Positions 17,413 to 28,316 of a stretch of 64,000 nucleotides of DNA are shown piece after piece. This DNA comes from Acidihalobacter_A sp037381185 (GTDB lineage Bacteria > Pseudomonadota > Gammaproteobacteria > DSM-5130 > Acidihalobacteraceae). The position numbers and the translations under genes are program-made. The notes under the pieces are model-generated. The model was not told where the DNA came from. It saw only the letters and a list, made by a program, of their open reading frames with translations, and did not search any database. The DNA lies in NCBI RefSeq assembly GCF_037381185.1, contig NZ_JARRQY010000031.1, positions 24,773 through 88,772 on the forward strand, in the 5' to 3' direction. Numbering within the stretch: position 1 is the first letter of the stretch; the number at the start of each line of letters is the position of its first letter.

Positions 17413-19665
17413 CTAGCGTGTCGCCAGGTGTTCGATGACCTGTCCGAAGCTTAGCCCTGCGTCGTTGCTGGGAATTTTTTCCCCCAGGTGGACAGCGAAG
17501 CCGTCGGCGGTCAGTAGCTCCAGCGTGCGTTCGGCGAGTCGGCGGTTCTGGAATACGCCACCGCACAGCGCGATCGCCTCGATGACATATCGTTCGCGCA
17601 ATGCCCGGGCTTGCCACAGCATTGCCAGGGCCAGACTCTCGTGGACGCAGGCTGCGCGCCGCGCCGGGCAATGGTGCGCGTCGCGGAGCATCTCCAGCAG
17701 CGGTGCCCAGTCCGTCGTCCACAAGCCGTCTTCGTCGTATGCCAGCGGCAGTTCCAGGGCGTCGGCGGGGGCATCGTCGGCCAGCGCTTCGAGATACATC
17801 GGCCCCTGACCCTCGAAGCTGCTCTGCCGCGCGAGGCCGAGCAGGGCGGCGACAGCATCGAAGACGCGCCCGGCAGCGGTACTGGTATGGCAGTTGAGGT
17901 CCGCTTCCCAGGCCTGGCGTGTGAGCGAGGCGACATCCGGGGCGATCTCATCGTCCTTCCACGGCCATTCCAGCCCCGCTTCCCAGCACAGCGCGGCCGC
18001 ACTGCGCCAGGGCTCGCGTCCGGCCCGGTTGCCGCCGGGCAGGCGGAATGGGCGCAGGCGCCCTACGCGTTGCCAGCGGCCGGGAGCGCCGCAAAGGGTT
18101 TCGCCGCCCCACAGCGTACCGTCCGGGCCAAGACCCACACCATCCCAGGCGAAGGCCAACCAGTGCTCGGGGCCGGGGAATTCGCCCGCGACGGCCGATG
18201 CGTGTGCGTGGTGGTGCCATACCCTGCGCAGTGGCAGCCCCTGTTCCGCCGCCCAGCGGCTGCCGGCGTAGTCGGGGTGCGCGTCGCACACCAGAATTTC
18301 GGCCGTCACGCCGTACAGGCGCTGCAGGTCGTCGATGGTGCGTGTGAACAGGTCGCGGCTGCGCGGACTGTCGAGTTCGCCCAGATGCGGCGAGACGACG
18401 ACCCGATTCTCCCAGGCCAGGGCGACGGTGTTCTTCATGTGTCCGCCGACCGCCAGTACCGGCCGTTCGAGGCGCTGCGGCAGATCGAGTTCGAGCGGAG
18501 CCAGCCCGCGGCCCAGGCGCAGCGATCTGGCTCGGCCGGTGATGACGCGCAGTACGGAATCGTCGGCAGGGCGTTCGATACGGCGGTCGTGATGCAGCCA
18601 TGCATCCGCCACGTCGGTCAGGCGGGCTTCGGCTTCTGCGGTGTCGGTGAGCACGGGTTCGCCGCTGGGATTGGCGGAGGTCGCGATCAGGGGGGCGCCG
18701 AAATCCGCGCACAGCAGATGGTGCAATGGACTGTAGGGCAACAGCGCGCCGATTTCCGCCAGACCGGGAGCGACGGATGGAGCCAGACCGTGCCCCTCGC
18801 GCAGCGGCACGAGGACGATCGGGCGCTCCGGCGAACGCAGGTGTTCCTCGTGAGCAGGGGCGGGGTCCGCAGCGGCGCGCAGATCGCGCATGTCTTCGGC
18901 GAACAGCACGGCCAGCGGCTTGTGCGGGCGTGGCTTGCGCGCGCGCAGGCGCCTGACCGAATCCTCGTTGCGCGCGTCGCACAGCAGGTGGTAGCCGCCC
19001 ACACCCTTGACCGCAACGATCGCTCCGTGACGCAGAGCTGAGACGGCTGCCGCGAGCGCTGCATCGTTGCCGTCCACGCGCCTGCCGGCTGCAACGAAGC
19101 CGAGTCGGGGGCCGCACACGGGGCAGGCGACCGGTTCGGCGTGGAAGCGCCGGTCCAGCGGATTTTCGTATTCCGCGAGACAGTCCGGACACAGCGGAAA
19201 ATCCCCCATGGTGGTGTTCGGCCGGTCATAGGGCAGGGTGCGGATCAGCGTGTAGCGCGGACCGCACTGGGTGCAGTTGATGAAGGGATAGCGGAAGCGG
19301 CGATTGGCCGGATCGGCGAGTTCGGCCAGGCAGTCCGGGCAGGTGAAGTAGTCCGGTGGAACATGGTTGCGGGGGGCATCGCCGGCACTGCTGGGCAGGA
19401 TACGGAAGTTCTGCGCATCGTCCACGCCAACCGGTCGCGTGGTGTGTTCGAGTAGCTGCGGGCGGGCGATCGCGGGAGCCTCGGCGATAACCGCCGCGGT
19501 AAATGTCTCGAGCGCCTCGTTCGGACCGCTGGCCTCGATTTCCACCACCCCCGATCCATTTCGTACGAAGCCGTTCAGGCCATGGCGGTGCGCCAGGCGG
19601 TAGACGAAGGGGCGGAAGCCGACCCCTTGTACGCGTCCGCCGACCAGCAGTCTGACGGCCGCCAT
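17413..19665 (-). CDS. hypF: Carbamoyltransferase HypF
   Basis: Makes the carbamoyl group used for the cyanide ligands from carbamoyl phosphate and ATP. In order, the 750-residue protein shows an acylphosphatase domain (GGRVQGVGFRPFVYRLA), two zinc-finger motifs (CPDCLAEL / CTQC and CPDCLAEY / CPVC), a YrdC-like domain (AVKGVGGYHLLCDA, RKPRPHKPLAV) and a Kae1-like domain with metal-binding histidines (WHHHAHASAVAGE). The start ATG 19665 is 7 bases past the hypD stop. Confidence 0.97.
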   Translation of the reverse strand: MAAVRLLVGGRVQGVGFRPFVYRLAHRHGLNGFVRNGSGVVEIEASGPNEALETFTAAVIAEAPAIARPQLLEHTTRPVGVDDAQNFRILPSSAGDAPRNHVPPDYFTCPDCLAELADPANRRFRYPFINCTQCGPRYTLIRTLPYDRPNTTMGDFPLCPDCLAEYENPLDRRFHAEPVACPVCGPRLGFVAAGRRVDGNDAALAAAVSALRHGAIVAVKGVGGYHLLCDARNEDSVRRLRARKPRPHKPLAVLFAEDMRDLRAAADPAPAHEEHLRSPERPIVLVPLREGHGLAPSVAPGLAEIGALLPYSPLHHLLCADFGAPLIATSANPSGEPVLTDTAEAEARLTDVADAWLHHDRRIERPADDSVLRVITGRARSLRLGRGLAPLELDLPQRLERPVLAVGGHMKNTVALAWENRVVVSPHLGELDSPRSRDLFTRTIDDLQRLYGVTAEILVCDAHPDYAGSRWAAEQGLPLRRVWHHHAHASAVAGEFPGPEHWLAFAWDGVGLGPDGTLWGGETLCGAPGRWQRVGRLRPFRLPGGNRAGREPWRSAAALCWEAGLEWPWKDDEIAPDVASLTRQAWEADLNCHTSTAAGRVFDAVAALLGLARQSSFEGQGPMYLEALADDAPADALELPLAYDEDGLWTTDWAPLLEMLRDAHHCPARRAACVHESLALAMLWQARALRERYVIEAIALCGGVFQNRRLAERTLELLTADGFAVHLGEKIPSNDAGLSFGQVIEHLATR

Positions 19666-19672
19666 GGCGGGC

Positions 19673-20773
19673 TCAGGCAACGCGCGGTTCGCGCAGGCCG
19701 GACGACCACCAGATGCGGCAGGCGCCTTCGTCGGACACCATGCACGGCCCGATGGGGTTGCGCGGCGTGCAGGCGCGGCCGTAGAGGCGGCACTGGTCGG
19801 GATAGATCTTGCCCAGCACCACGCCGGCGCAGTCGCAGCCCGGCGGCATCTGGCCGGCGCGGCGGCGTTCCTCCACCGGGGCGGGGAAGACGCCGCGGGC
19901 ATCCAGATGCTGCCAGGCCGGGCGCAGGGCGAAGCCGGAGTCGGCAATGACGCCGATGCCGCGCCAGTTGGCCGGTACGACTTCCATCACCTCGGACAGC
20001 CAGCGCTTGGCGGTGGCGTTGCCGCCGGGGCGTACCAGCTCCGGGTAGCAGTTGTCGAGAAAGGGCTTGCCCTCGATGGTCTGACGCAATACGGAATAGG
20101 TGGCCGCGAGCAGGCTCTCCGGCGTGAAGCCGGCGACCGCGGCGGGCATGCGGTGCTTGTCCACCACGAACGACCATTCCTCCGGCCCCATGACGGTGGC
20201 GACGTGGCCGGGGGCGATGAGGGCGTCGAAGGCCGCCTCGCCCGAGTCCAGCAACATGGCGACCGCGGGCCAGGTGAGGCGGGCGGCGAGCAGGATCAGC
20301 AGGTTGTCCGGCACGCCTTCGGCCAGCATCGCGGCGACCGGAGCGGTGGTGGTCTCGAAGCCGGCGACGAAGAACACCACCGGCTTGTCGGGGTCGGCGC
20401 GGGCGATCGCCACGGCTTCCTGCGGCGAGGCGATGGGGCGGATGTCGGCACCCGCGGCGCGGGCCTGCTCCAGCGAGCGCGGCTCGTTCTTGGGCACGTT
20501 GGCGGGCACGCGCAGCATGTCGCCGAAGGCGACCAGCACGATGTCCTCTTCCAGGCTCAGGCGGATGGCTTCATGCAGATCCTCCTCGGGGCAGATGCAG
20601 ACCGGGCAGCCGGGGCCGGGGATGATCTCGATGTCGGGTGGCAGCGCGCCGCGAATGCCCGAGAAGGTGATGCTGCGCTCGTGGCCGCCGCACACGTTCA
20701 TCAGCTTGACCGGGCGCGGCAGCTCAAGCTCGCGGATGAGGGCGAGCCACGTTTTGGCCGAGGTTTGGCTCAT
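19673..20773 (-). CDS. hypD: Hydrogenase maturation protein HypD
   Basis: Iron-sulfur scaffold that, with HypC, builds the Fe(CN)2CO unit. The length of 366 residues is normal. Hallmarks are MNVCGGHE near residue 26, GPGCPVCICP, the GFETTTAP motif, and the C-terminal cysteine set PPGCDCAGVV and CRLYGRACTP. It sits between hypC and hypF in the usual order. Confidence 0.97.
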   Translation of the reverse strand: MSQTSAKTWLALIRELELPRPVKLMNVCGGHERSITFSGIRGALPPDIEIIPGPGCPVCICPEEDLHEAIRLSLEEDIVLVAFGDMLRVPANVPKNEPRSLEQARAAGADIRPIASPQEAVAIARADPDKPVVFFVAGFETTTAPVAAMLAEGVPDNLLILLAARLTWPAVAMLLDSGEAAFDALIAPGHVATVMGPEEWSFVVDKHRMPAAVAGFTPESLLAATYSVLRQTIEGKPFLDNCYPELVRPGGNATAKRWLSEVMEVVPANWRGIGVIADSGFALRPAWQHLDARGVFPAPVEERRRAGQMPPGCDCAGVVLGKIYPDQCRLYGRACTPRNPIGPCMVSDEGACRIWWSSGLREPRVA

Positions 20774-20791
20774 GGGCGTAATCCTCCTGCG

Positions 20792-21028
20792 TCAGCTCAG
20801 GGCTTCCTGGCTGTCGACGATCTGGTCGAGCAGTTCCCAGGTCGATTGGGCCTCCTGGGGGGAGAGTTTCTGCAGGGCATAGCCGACGTGCACCATGACG
20901 TGGTCGCCGACTGCCACGGTATCGTCCTGCAGCATGAACAGGCTGACTTCGCGTTCCACGCCCTTGGCTTCGCAGCGCGCGTTGTAGCCGTCGATTTCGA
21001 CGATTTGCATGGGAATGCCGAGACACAT
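20792..21028 (-). CDS. hypC: Hydrogenase assembly chaperone HypC
   Basis: Small chaperone of 78 residues that binds HypD and the immature large subunit. It begins MCLGIPMQI; Cys2 is the invariant residue that handles the iron ligand complex. ATG 21028 places that cysteine at position 2, which fixes the start. A second family member (hupF) lies at 27941-28306. Confidence 0.95.
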   Translation of the reverse strand: MCLGIPMQIVEIDGYNARCEAKGVEREVSLFMLQDDTVAVGDHVMVHVGYALQKLSPQEAQSTWELLDQIVDSQEALS

Positions 21029-21051
21029 GATCGATCTCCTGCCAAGTGAAC

Positions 21052-22110
21052 TCAGTCGCCTTGTTCGGCGAGTGCAGCGCCGGGCGCGACGCGCAGGCGG
21101 TAGTAGACGATGGCCAGTGCCCAGGTGGCGAGCATGAGCAGGACCACGGCTACGCCGATGGTGCCGAAATCCAGGCCATCCAGCCAGCTCCAGAACGGCC
21201 CGTCGGCGCCCAGGCGCGGGCCGAGCAACTGTAGCCATTCCAGCGTGCCGATGACCAGGGCGGTGCCTACCGCCATGGCGGTGATGATGGTGTTGAAATA
21301 CAGCCGCCGCACGGCATCCGACAGCGCCCAGTGATAGGCGCGCAGCATCACCAGCCCGTCCAGCGAGTCCATCAGCGTCATGCCGGCGGTGAACAGGAAG
21401 GGAAAGATCATGATGCCCCAGAGCGGGAAGTCCGAGGTGGTGGCGAGGGTGGCGGAGATGCCTAGGATGGCGATTTCGGTGGCGGTGTCGAAGCCGAGAC
21501 CGAACAGCACGCCGAGCGGATACATGTGCCAGCTGCGGCTGACGCGGCGGAACAGGAAGCGGAAGATGTTGGCGAAGAAACCGCGCTGGTCCAGCAGGGC
21601 GTTGATGTCCTCTTCGCGCAGCGCGCGGGTGTCGCGGCCGCGGCGGTGGTCTCGCCAGGCCTTGACCAGCTGCCACAGAACCACCAGGTTGATCAGGCCG
21701 ATCAGCGTGAGAAACGTGGCCGATACACTGGTGCCGAAAATGCCGCCGAAGTCGGAGAATTCGCCGAACTGGGCCTTCATGCCGCGCGCGCCGAGGGCGA
21801 CGACGGCCGACAGGGCGATGACGATCGTGGAGTGGCCCAGGGCGAAGAAGAAGCCGACCGCCACGGGCTGCTTGCCCTCCTGGCGCAACTTGCGGGTGAC
21901 GTTGTCGATGGCGGCGATGTGATCGACGTCGAAGGCGTGGCGTGCACCGAAGACCCAGGCCAGACCGGCTAGTCCGAGAATGCTGGGTTGGATCGAGGCT
22001 AGGCCGAAAGCGCCTATCCATGACAACAGGTTGAAGCCGGCCAGCGTGAGCAGTAAAACGGCCAGCGGCCGGCGTGGAATGCCCTGCAATGCATGGTTCA
22101 GGTAGTTCAT
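21052..22110 (-). CDS. hoxN: High-affinity nickel permease (NiCoT family)
   Basis: Membrane transporter of 352 residues that brings nickel in for hydrogenase assembly. The family signature HAFDVDHIAAIDN lies in the second helix, with GFFFALGHSTIV and LGFDTATEIAIL further on. About eight membrane segments are visible. ATG 22110 has AAGGA upstream and is preferred over TTG 22131. It lies between hupR and hypC, replacing the HupE-type permease found in some other hup clusters. HupN would be an equivalent name. Confidence 0.92.
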   Translation of the reverse strand: MNYLNHALQGIPRRPLAVLLLTLAGFNLLSWIGAFGLASIQPSILGLAGLAWVFGARHAFDVDHIAAIDNVTRKLRQEGKQPVAVGFFFALGHSTIVIALSAVVALGARGMKAQFGEFSDFGGIFGTSVSATFLTLIGLINLVVLWQLVKAWRDHRRGRDTRALREEDINALLDQRGFFANIFRFLFRRVSRSWHMYPLGVLFGLGFDTATEIAILGISATLATTSDFPLWGIMIFPFLFTAGMTLMDSLDGLVMLRAYHWALSDAVRRLYFNTIITAMAVGTALVIGTLEWLQLLGPRLGADGPFWSWLDGLDFGTIGVAVVLLMLATWALAIVYYRLRVAPGAALAEQGD

Positions 22111-22127
22111 CGCTTCATCCTTGACGT

Positions 22128-23596
<1,469 letters not shown>

Positions 23597-23597
<1 letters not shown>

Positions 23598-24493
23598 CAG
23601 GCGAGTTCGGCCTTGAGCGCGGCCATTTCCGCTTCAAGCGTGGCCAGCCGCCCGCGCAGCGCGCCGGCGCGCTCGGCCTCGATCCAGGCCAGCCAGTCGT
23701 CCACCCCCTCGCCGCTGCGTGCCGAGAGCTGGATGATGCTGATGTCGGGGTTGATGCGGCGTACGTATTCGATGCACTTGTCGACATTGAAGTCGACGTA
23801 GGGCAGCAGGTCGGTCTTGTTCAGCAGCATCAGATCGGCGGCGTGGAACATGTCCGGGTACTTGAGCGGCTTGTCCTCGCCTTCGGTGGCCGACAGGATC
23901 ACCACCTTGTGCGCCTCTCCCAGGTCGAAGCCCGCAGGGCACACCAGGTTGCCGACGTTCTCGATGAACAGTACGCCCTGCGCCGCCGAGCCCAGGTGGT
24001 CGAGTGCGTGGCCGACCATGTGCGCGTCGAGGTGGCAGCCCTTGCCGGTATTGACTTGAATGGCCGGGGCACCGGTGGCGCGGATGCGGTCCGCGTCGTT
24101 GCTGGTCTGTTGGTCGCCTTCGATCACGCCCAGCGGGAAACGGTCCTGCAGGCGCTTGAGCGTTTCCACCAGCAGCGTGGTCTTGCCCGAGCCGGGGCTG
24201 GAGACCAGATTCAGGGCCAGCGTGCCCTGTGCGGCGAAACGCGCGCGGTTGGCCTCGGCGTATTCGGCGTTCTTGCTCAGGATGTCGCGCTCGATCTGCA
24301 CCATGCGCGATTGGCTGAGGCCGGGGGCATGGGCGTGCGCGGGTCCCTGGCCGTAGTGCAGGTGCCCATCGCCGTCGTGGCCGTGTTCGTGTCCGTGGCT
24401 ATGGTCGTGGTGGTGCTCAGGCCCGTGCTCGTGGGAGTGGGTACCGCCTTCCAGCGTGGTCTCGCCTTCGCCGCATCCGCATACAGTGCACAT
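23597..24493 (-). CDS. hypB: Nickel-inserting GTPase HypB
   Basis: GTPase of 298 residues that drives nickel delivery with HypA. The N-terminus starts with a CxxCxC motif (MCTVCGCG) and then a histidine-rich stretch (residues 18-56), which can store nickel. The G-domain shows SSPGSGKTTLL (P-loop), ENVGNLVCPAGFD and LNKTDLL. Directly preceded by hypA in the usual order. Confidence 0.97.
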
Positions 24494-24494
24494 G

Positions 24495-24836
24495 TCATTC
24501 CACCTCCAAATCCTTGATTTTCAAATCTTCGCCCTCGGTGACTTGCAATTGGTAGGCGCCGCACTCGGGGCAGGGGTCGTAACGCTGCTGAATCGTCACC
24601 GGCCGCATGCACATCAGGCACCAGGCGGTGGCAGGTTGTTCGATGATTTCCAGCGCGGCGCCCTCGGCGAGTGTGCCACGCGTGACCACGTCGAAGCCGA
24701 AGCGCAAGGCGGACATTTCCACGCCGGCCAGCGCTCCGATCTCCAGGCGTACGCGGTTGACCTTGCGGAACGACTGGCGCTCGGCCTCCTGTTCCAGTAC
24801 CTGCACGATGCCTTCGCACAATGACATTTCATGCAT
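24495..24836 (-). CDS. hypA: Nickel metallochaperone HypA
   Basis: Delivers nickel to the large subunits. The 113-residue protein begins MHEMSLCEG; His2 is the nickel ligand and fixes the start at 24836. The zinc site is CLMC and CPEC. The start lies inside the end of hupK (8-base overlap), joining the hup and hyp gene series. Confidence 0.96.
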   Translation of the reverse strand: MHEMSLCEGIVQVLEQEAERQSFRKVNRVRLEIGALAGVEMSALRFGFDVVTRGTLAEGAALEIIEQPATAWCLMCMRPVTIQQRYDPCPECGAYQLQVTEGEDLKIKDLEVE

Positions 24837-25977
24837 GTCGTCGGATATCCAGATCATAAGCCACACACGGATCGATAGCGCAGATCAGCGCGCGCGCCTG
24901 GGCCGCGCAGGAGGCCTCCGAACGAAAGGTCAGTTGCGCGAGGGCCTGCACCGCGATGCCGCGCGGATGGAAGTTCCACTCCGTTGGCGCGACGATGTCG
25001 TAATCCTGAATCCGTCCCTGCGACAGTGTGATGCGATGCATCAGTTTTCCCCTTGCGGCTTCCACCACGCCGATGCCGTCGCCCGCTGCCGCATCGTCGT
25101 CGAGCGGTTCCCCCGGCGTGGCGGAACCTGCTTGCTCCAGGTAATCCTGCAGCTTCGGCAGGGTTGAATTCAACTCGCCGGCCAATGCGAGCAGCCGTGT
25201 CGCCAGACCATCGCCCCAGCGGCGGAAGGCGGCTTTGATCAGTGGCGTGTCGGACTGGCGGGCATACGGGGTGGTTTCTCGCGCCTGGCCGTCTATTTCG
25301 GGCCGCTGTGCATAGCCGCTGGCCGCATGCGTAAGGCGTGCCTGCCAAGCCCTGTCGCTGAAGCTCTCCAGGTGGCGGGTGGAGCAACCGGCGCCGAGAG
25401 TCTGCCAGTCGTTGGTGAACAGTGTGTGCAACAAGCGCTGCAGCATGGTGTGGGGACGCAAGCCGAAAGTGCCGGTTCCGGTGACTTCCTCCCAGCCTTC
25501 TCCCAGTACGGCCTCGCGGATCAAAGCGGTCAGTTGTCGCGTCGAGTCGTGGGTGGCGCTCCGGTCGTGGGTGAGGCTATTGGCAATCAGCCGCTGCTGG
25601 GCGAGCAGTTGTGCCGCGGTGTCGCGGTCGGGCTCGATGCCCAGCGCGACCGGCCAGTCCAGGAGAATCCGCAGCGCGTGTTCGCGGATGGTTTCCAGCT
25701 GCAGGGAGAAATCCCGAGCGGCCTGTTCGGCGAGCGTCGGCTCCAGATCCTGGGCGCGCTCGCAGGCGATGAGGGCAGCAATGCGCTGCGCGCCGCTGCA
25801 CAGGCTGAACAACAGCGGCACCAGGCGCACTGCTTCGCGCGGGGTGCGTCCTATGAGCACACGGGCGGCATCGACGGGACGGCTCGAGGTGATGTCGACC
25901 TGCGCGATGCGTCCATTCGAATGGGCAAGGGCGAGGTGCAGACGACCACCCGGTTCGATGACGGAGCCGACGCTCAT
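24829..25977 (-). CDS. hupK: Hydrogenase accessory protein HupK (large-subunit paralogue)
   Basis: Protein of 382 residues related to hydrogenase large subunits, proposed in Rhizobium and relatives as a scaffold during active-site building. The C-terminal remnant of the nickel motif reads DPCVAYD: the first cysteine remains but the second is lost. The N-terminal CxxC is reduced to one cysteine (SLCSGAQR). The segment PTEWNFHPRG mirrors the large-subunit P-T-W-N-F/P-R region. It cannot be a working hydrogenase subunit. Confidence 0.9.
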   Translation of the reverse strand: MSVGSVIEPGGRLHLALAHSNGRIAQVDITSSRPVDAARVLIGRTPREAVRLVPLLFSLCSGAQRIAALIACERAQDLEPTLAEQAARDFSLQLETIREHALRILLDWPVALGIEPDRDTAAQLLAQQRLIANSLTHDRSATHDSTRQLTALIREAVLGEGWEEVTGTGTFGLRPHTMLQRLLHTLFTNDWQTLGAGCSTRHLESFSDRAWQARLTHAASGYAQRPEIDGQARETTPYARQSDTPLIKAAFRRWGDGLATRLLALAGELNSTLPKLQDYLEQAGSATPGEPLDDDAAAGDGIGVVEAARGKLMHRITLSQGRIQDYDIVAPTEWNFHPRGIAVQALAQLTFRSEASCAAQARALICAIDPCVAYDLDIRRHA

Positions 25978-26453
25978 GTCGGCTGTCGGCGGAATTCTCC
26001 GCGCAGGAAGGCACGGCGGCTGACTGTTTCGGCTGCGGGCGGTTCGGCCGGAATGGGCTGTGCATATAGGACCTCCAGCGCCGCGAGTGCGGCGTTGCGG
26101 GCGGCCTCCTGATCGGTGAATTCCAGAGCCGGGGAGAACAGGGTGCAGCTCTTGTAGGCGCCGAGGGTTTCGTCGCGACCGACCAGGAATTCGAACTCGC
26201 CTAGCGGAAAGCTCTCGGTCGTTGCGCGGGCGGGGGCGAGTTCACCCCATTGCGATGCGTCGCGCGGCAACATGACCAGATTGATGAACCAGGGCGTGAT
26301 GAGCACGCCGAGCCAGCCGTCGCCGTGTGCCTGGAAGCCGACCGCTTCGACGCGCAGGGCGGGGTTGAGCAGAGCCATGCCCTGCATGCGGTCGCTCTCG
26401 ATGCGACGGAATGCTTCCTCGAGGCGGACGGTGGCGGGGATCGGGGAGGACAT
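25974..26453 (-). CDS. hupJ: HupJ, HybE-family hydrogenase assembly chaperone
   Basis: Protein of 159 residues of the HybE/HupJ family, which helps mature the small/large subunit pair before Tat export. The typical core is GVLITPWFINLVMLP, then FPLGEFEFLVG. Start 26453 overlaps the hupI stop (TGATG). The stop region overlaps hupK by four bases. Confidence 0.9.
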   Translation of the reverse strand: MSSPIPATVRLEEAFRRIESDRMQGMALLNPALRVEAVGFQAHGDGWLGVLITPWFINLVMLPRDASQWGELAPARATTESFPLGEFEFLVGRDETLGAYKSCTLFSPALEFTDQEAARNAALAALEVLYAQPIPAEPPAAETVSRRAFLRGEFRRQPT

Positions 26454-26683
26454 CAGGTCTGCGAAAGAACCATGAACTGTTCCTTGCTGCCGTCGCATTC
26501 GGGGCAGCGCCAATGGTCCGGCAGTTGCGCGAACGGCGTGCCCTGAGGGATCTGCCACACGGGATCGCCGTCCGTCGGGTCGTAGACGTACCAGCAGATC
26601 TTGCACTCCATGAGGGTGTCGTCGGTGATCTTGCTGCCGTCACCCAGGAAGGAGCCCTCGAAAGTCTTCATCGCGGCACTCAT
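26453..26683 (-). CDS. hupI: HupI rubredoxin
   Basis: Small iron protein of 76 residues. Two CxxC knuckles bind one iron: CKICWYVYDP and CPECDGSK. The spacing and the intervening DPTDGDP-xWQIPxGTPFAQLPDHW pattern are classic rubredoxin. Hup-cluster rubredoxins protect small-subunit assembly when oxygen is present. It overlaps hupH (ATGA) and hupJ (TGATG). Confidence 0.95.
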   Translation of the reverse strand: MSAAMKTFEGSFLGDGSKITDDTLMECKICWYVYDPTDGDPVWQIPQGTPFAQLPDHWRCPECDGSKEQFMVLSQT

Positions 26684-27525
26684 TGCATGGCCTCCAGAAC
26701 CTCGCGCAGGCGTACGGCAGTGTCCTCCAGATCCTCTCGGGCGGCCAGCGCGGCCGACGGCACGTCGACGACTTCCAGTGTGTTGAGAATCAGGGCGTCG
26801 ACGGAGTTGAAGTACTGGACCCACCATATATGAGCAACGCCGGTGGCGGTTATACGGCAGTTGCCGTAGCCGCGCGACAGGATCACGGTGTGGCCCTGGC
26901 CCAGCGTGGTCTCCAGGTAACCGAGATCCTCGGCGGTGTGCGGCAGCAGGCTGAGATTGATGACGTGGGGCTGTGCACCGGAGCGATAGGTCGCCTGCTT
27001 GCCGGCCAGTTCGACCAGTAGCATGCGGGCGTTGATCACGCCATCGGGCGGCGCCTGATCGGGCACGGCAAGCGCGGGCGCAGCGCCAACCAGACCATGT
27101 TCCAGCACGGCGGTGGGGATGCTGCCGATCTCGATGCGGTCCAGCTTGGATGCCGGATGGCTGACGCGCCAGACGCCGGCGAACACGGATTCCTGAATCA
27201 GCCACTCGTCCTCGCCGTGCAGGCGGATACTGACCTCGCCTTCACCGAGCACCTGGTTGAGCAATTCGCGCTGAGGGCCGTCCAGGCCGGAGACGTCGAT
27301 GAATCGCGCGGTGGTGTCCGTGCGCGAATTCTCCAGATGCTCGAATATCCGTTGCAGGGTCTCGAGTGCCTGCGGTGCGCGCGCCAGTTCTTCCGGTTCG
27401 GGAAGCGGTGGGGGCAGATAGGTGTTCATCTCCTTGGGCAGGTCGGGATAGATGAGTTCCTCGTCGTCCGAGCCGGTCTGGCTGCCGGGTCCAAGGGCGA
27501 CGATGGGGATGTTCAGGGGTTTCAT
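26680..27525 (-). CDS. hupH: HupH/HyaF hydrogenase assembly protein
   Basis: Accessory protein of 281 residues used in maturation of the small subunit. I see two repeats of one domain: the first around FIDVSGLDGPQRELLNQVLG and SVFAGVWRV, the second around VINLSLLPHTAEDL and VAHIWWVQYF. The N-terminal tail carries acidic and proline-rich segments. The start overlaps the hupG stop (ATGA). A single-domain relative serves the Isp-type operon at 13895-14320. Confidence 0.92.
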   Translation of the reverse strand: MKPLNIPIVALGPGSQTGSDDEELIYPDLPKEMNTYLPPPLPEPEELARAPQALETLQRIFEHLENSRTDTTARFIDVSGLDGPQRELLNQVLGEGEVSIRLHGEDEWLIQESVFAGVWRVSHPASKLDRIEIGSIPTAVLEHGLVGAAPALAVPDQAPPDGVINARMLLVELAGKQATYRSGAQPHVINLSLLPHTAEDLGYLETTLGQGHTVILSRGYGNCRITATGVAHIWWVQYFNSVDALILNTLEVVDVPSAALAAREDLEDTAVRLREVLEAMQ

Positions 27526-27956
27526 GGATGCGTCTCCTGAAGTTGGGCCTGGGCGACGACGGGGATGCCGACGGTCGGTGGTCGGCGCGTTTCGCCGGCG
27601 AGAATGTCCCGGATCTGCTGCACGTAGTCGTTCCAGTCCTGCACGCGGGCGATGGCGCCCAGGTATTCGCCGTGGCGCAGGAATACCAGCGTGGGCCATT
27701 CGCGCACGCCGTAGCGCTTGCTGACTTCGCGCTCGTGGCCGCGCGACACCACTGCCGGCGTCAGGCGGTCGCCGAACAGGCGCACGATCTCGGGCAGGAT
27801 CACGGCGACGTCGCTGCTTTCGGGGAAGCTCGCCGGGTTCTCGGTGAAGAACAGCACGCACTGCGGTGTGTGTGCGACGAACTGCTCGAAGTTGTCCGCG
27901 TCGAGCAGGGCGTAGCCGAGGGTGTCGGTAAGCCGTTCTATCAGTTGCATGCCCAT
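27522..27956 (-). CDS. hupG: HupG/HyaE thioredoxin-like hydrogenase chaperone
   Basis: Thioredoxin-fold protein of 144 residues that binds the Tat signal of the small subunit and checks assembly. The family core is VLFFTENPASFPESSDVAVILPEI and REWPTLVFLRHGEYLG; it lacks the thioredoxin CxxC, as expected for HyaE/HupG. Start ATG 27956 lies inside the end of hupF, in the same tight series. Confidence 0.9.
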   Translation of the reverse strand: MGMQLIERLTDTLGYALLDADNFEQFVAHTPQCVLFFTENPASFPESSDVAVILPEIVRLFGDRLTPAVVSRGHEREVSKRYGVREWPTLVFLRHGEYLGAIARVQDWNDYVQQIRDILAGETRRPPTVGIPVVAQAQLQETHP

Positions 27957-28306
27957 GGGCTCGGATTCTCCAGGATGAGGGTGTCGGTGTCGGACGGGGC
28001 CGGCGGCTGGGTCGGGCGCAGGTGGGGCGGAAGCTGGGGTTCGCGGTCGATGAGGTCGCGGAAGAAGTGTTCGAATTCCTCGCCGGCGATTGCGGCGGCC
28101 AGTCCGTCCAGCGCCTGCGAAATGTCGCGGGCACGCGTCTCGTCCAGTACTTCGCGCGCCGAGTCGAGAAAGACCAACAGCCAGGTTCCGACCGGCTGCG
28201 GGCCGACCAGGTCGGTGTCGACCGCGGTGCGCGCGCCGTCGCGCAGGCACCAGGTCGTGCCGTCGGCGTCGACGGCGGCGATCTGCAGGGGAATGCCGAT
28301 GCACAT
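27941..28306 (-). CDS. hupF: HupF, HypC-family chaperone
   Basis: HypC paralogue of 121 residues beginning MCIGIPLQI, so Cys2 is present and fixes the start at 28306. It is longer than HypC because of a C-terminal extension rich in proline and acidic residues. In related clusters HupF escorts HupL and protects it under oxygen. It lies between hupD and hupG. Confidence 0.92.
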   Translation of the reverse strand: MCIGIPLQIAAVDADGTTWCLRDGARTAVDTDLVGPQPVGTWLLVFLDSAREVLDETRARDISQALDGLAAAIAGEEFEHFFRDLIDREPQLPPHLRPTQPPAPSDTDTLILENPSPWACN

Positions 28307-28316
28307 GTCGGACTCC

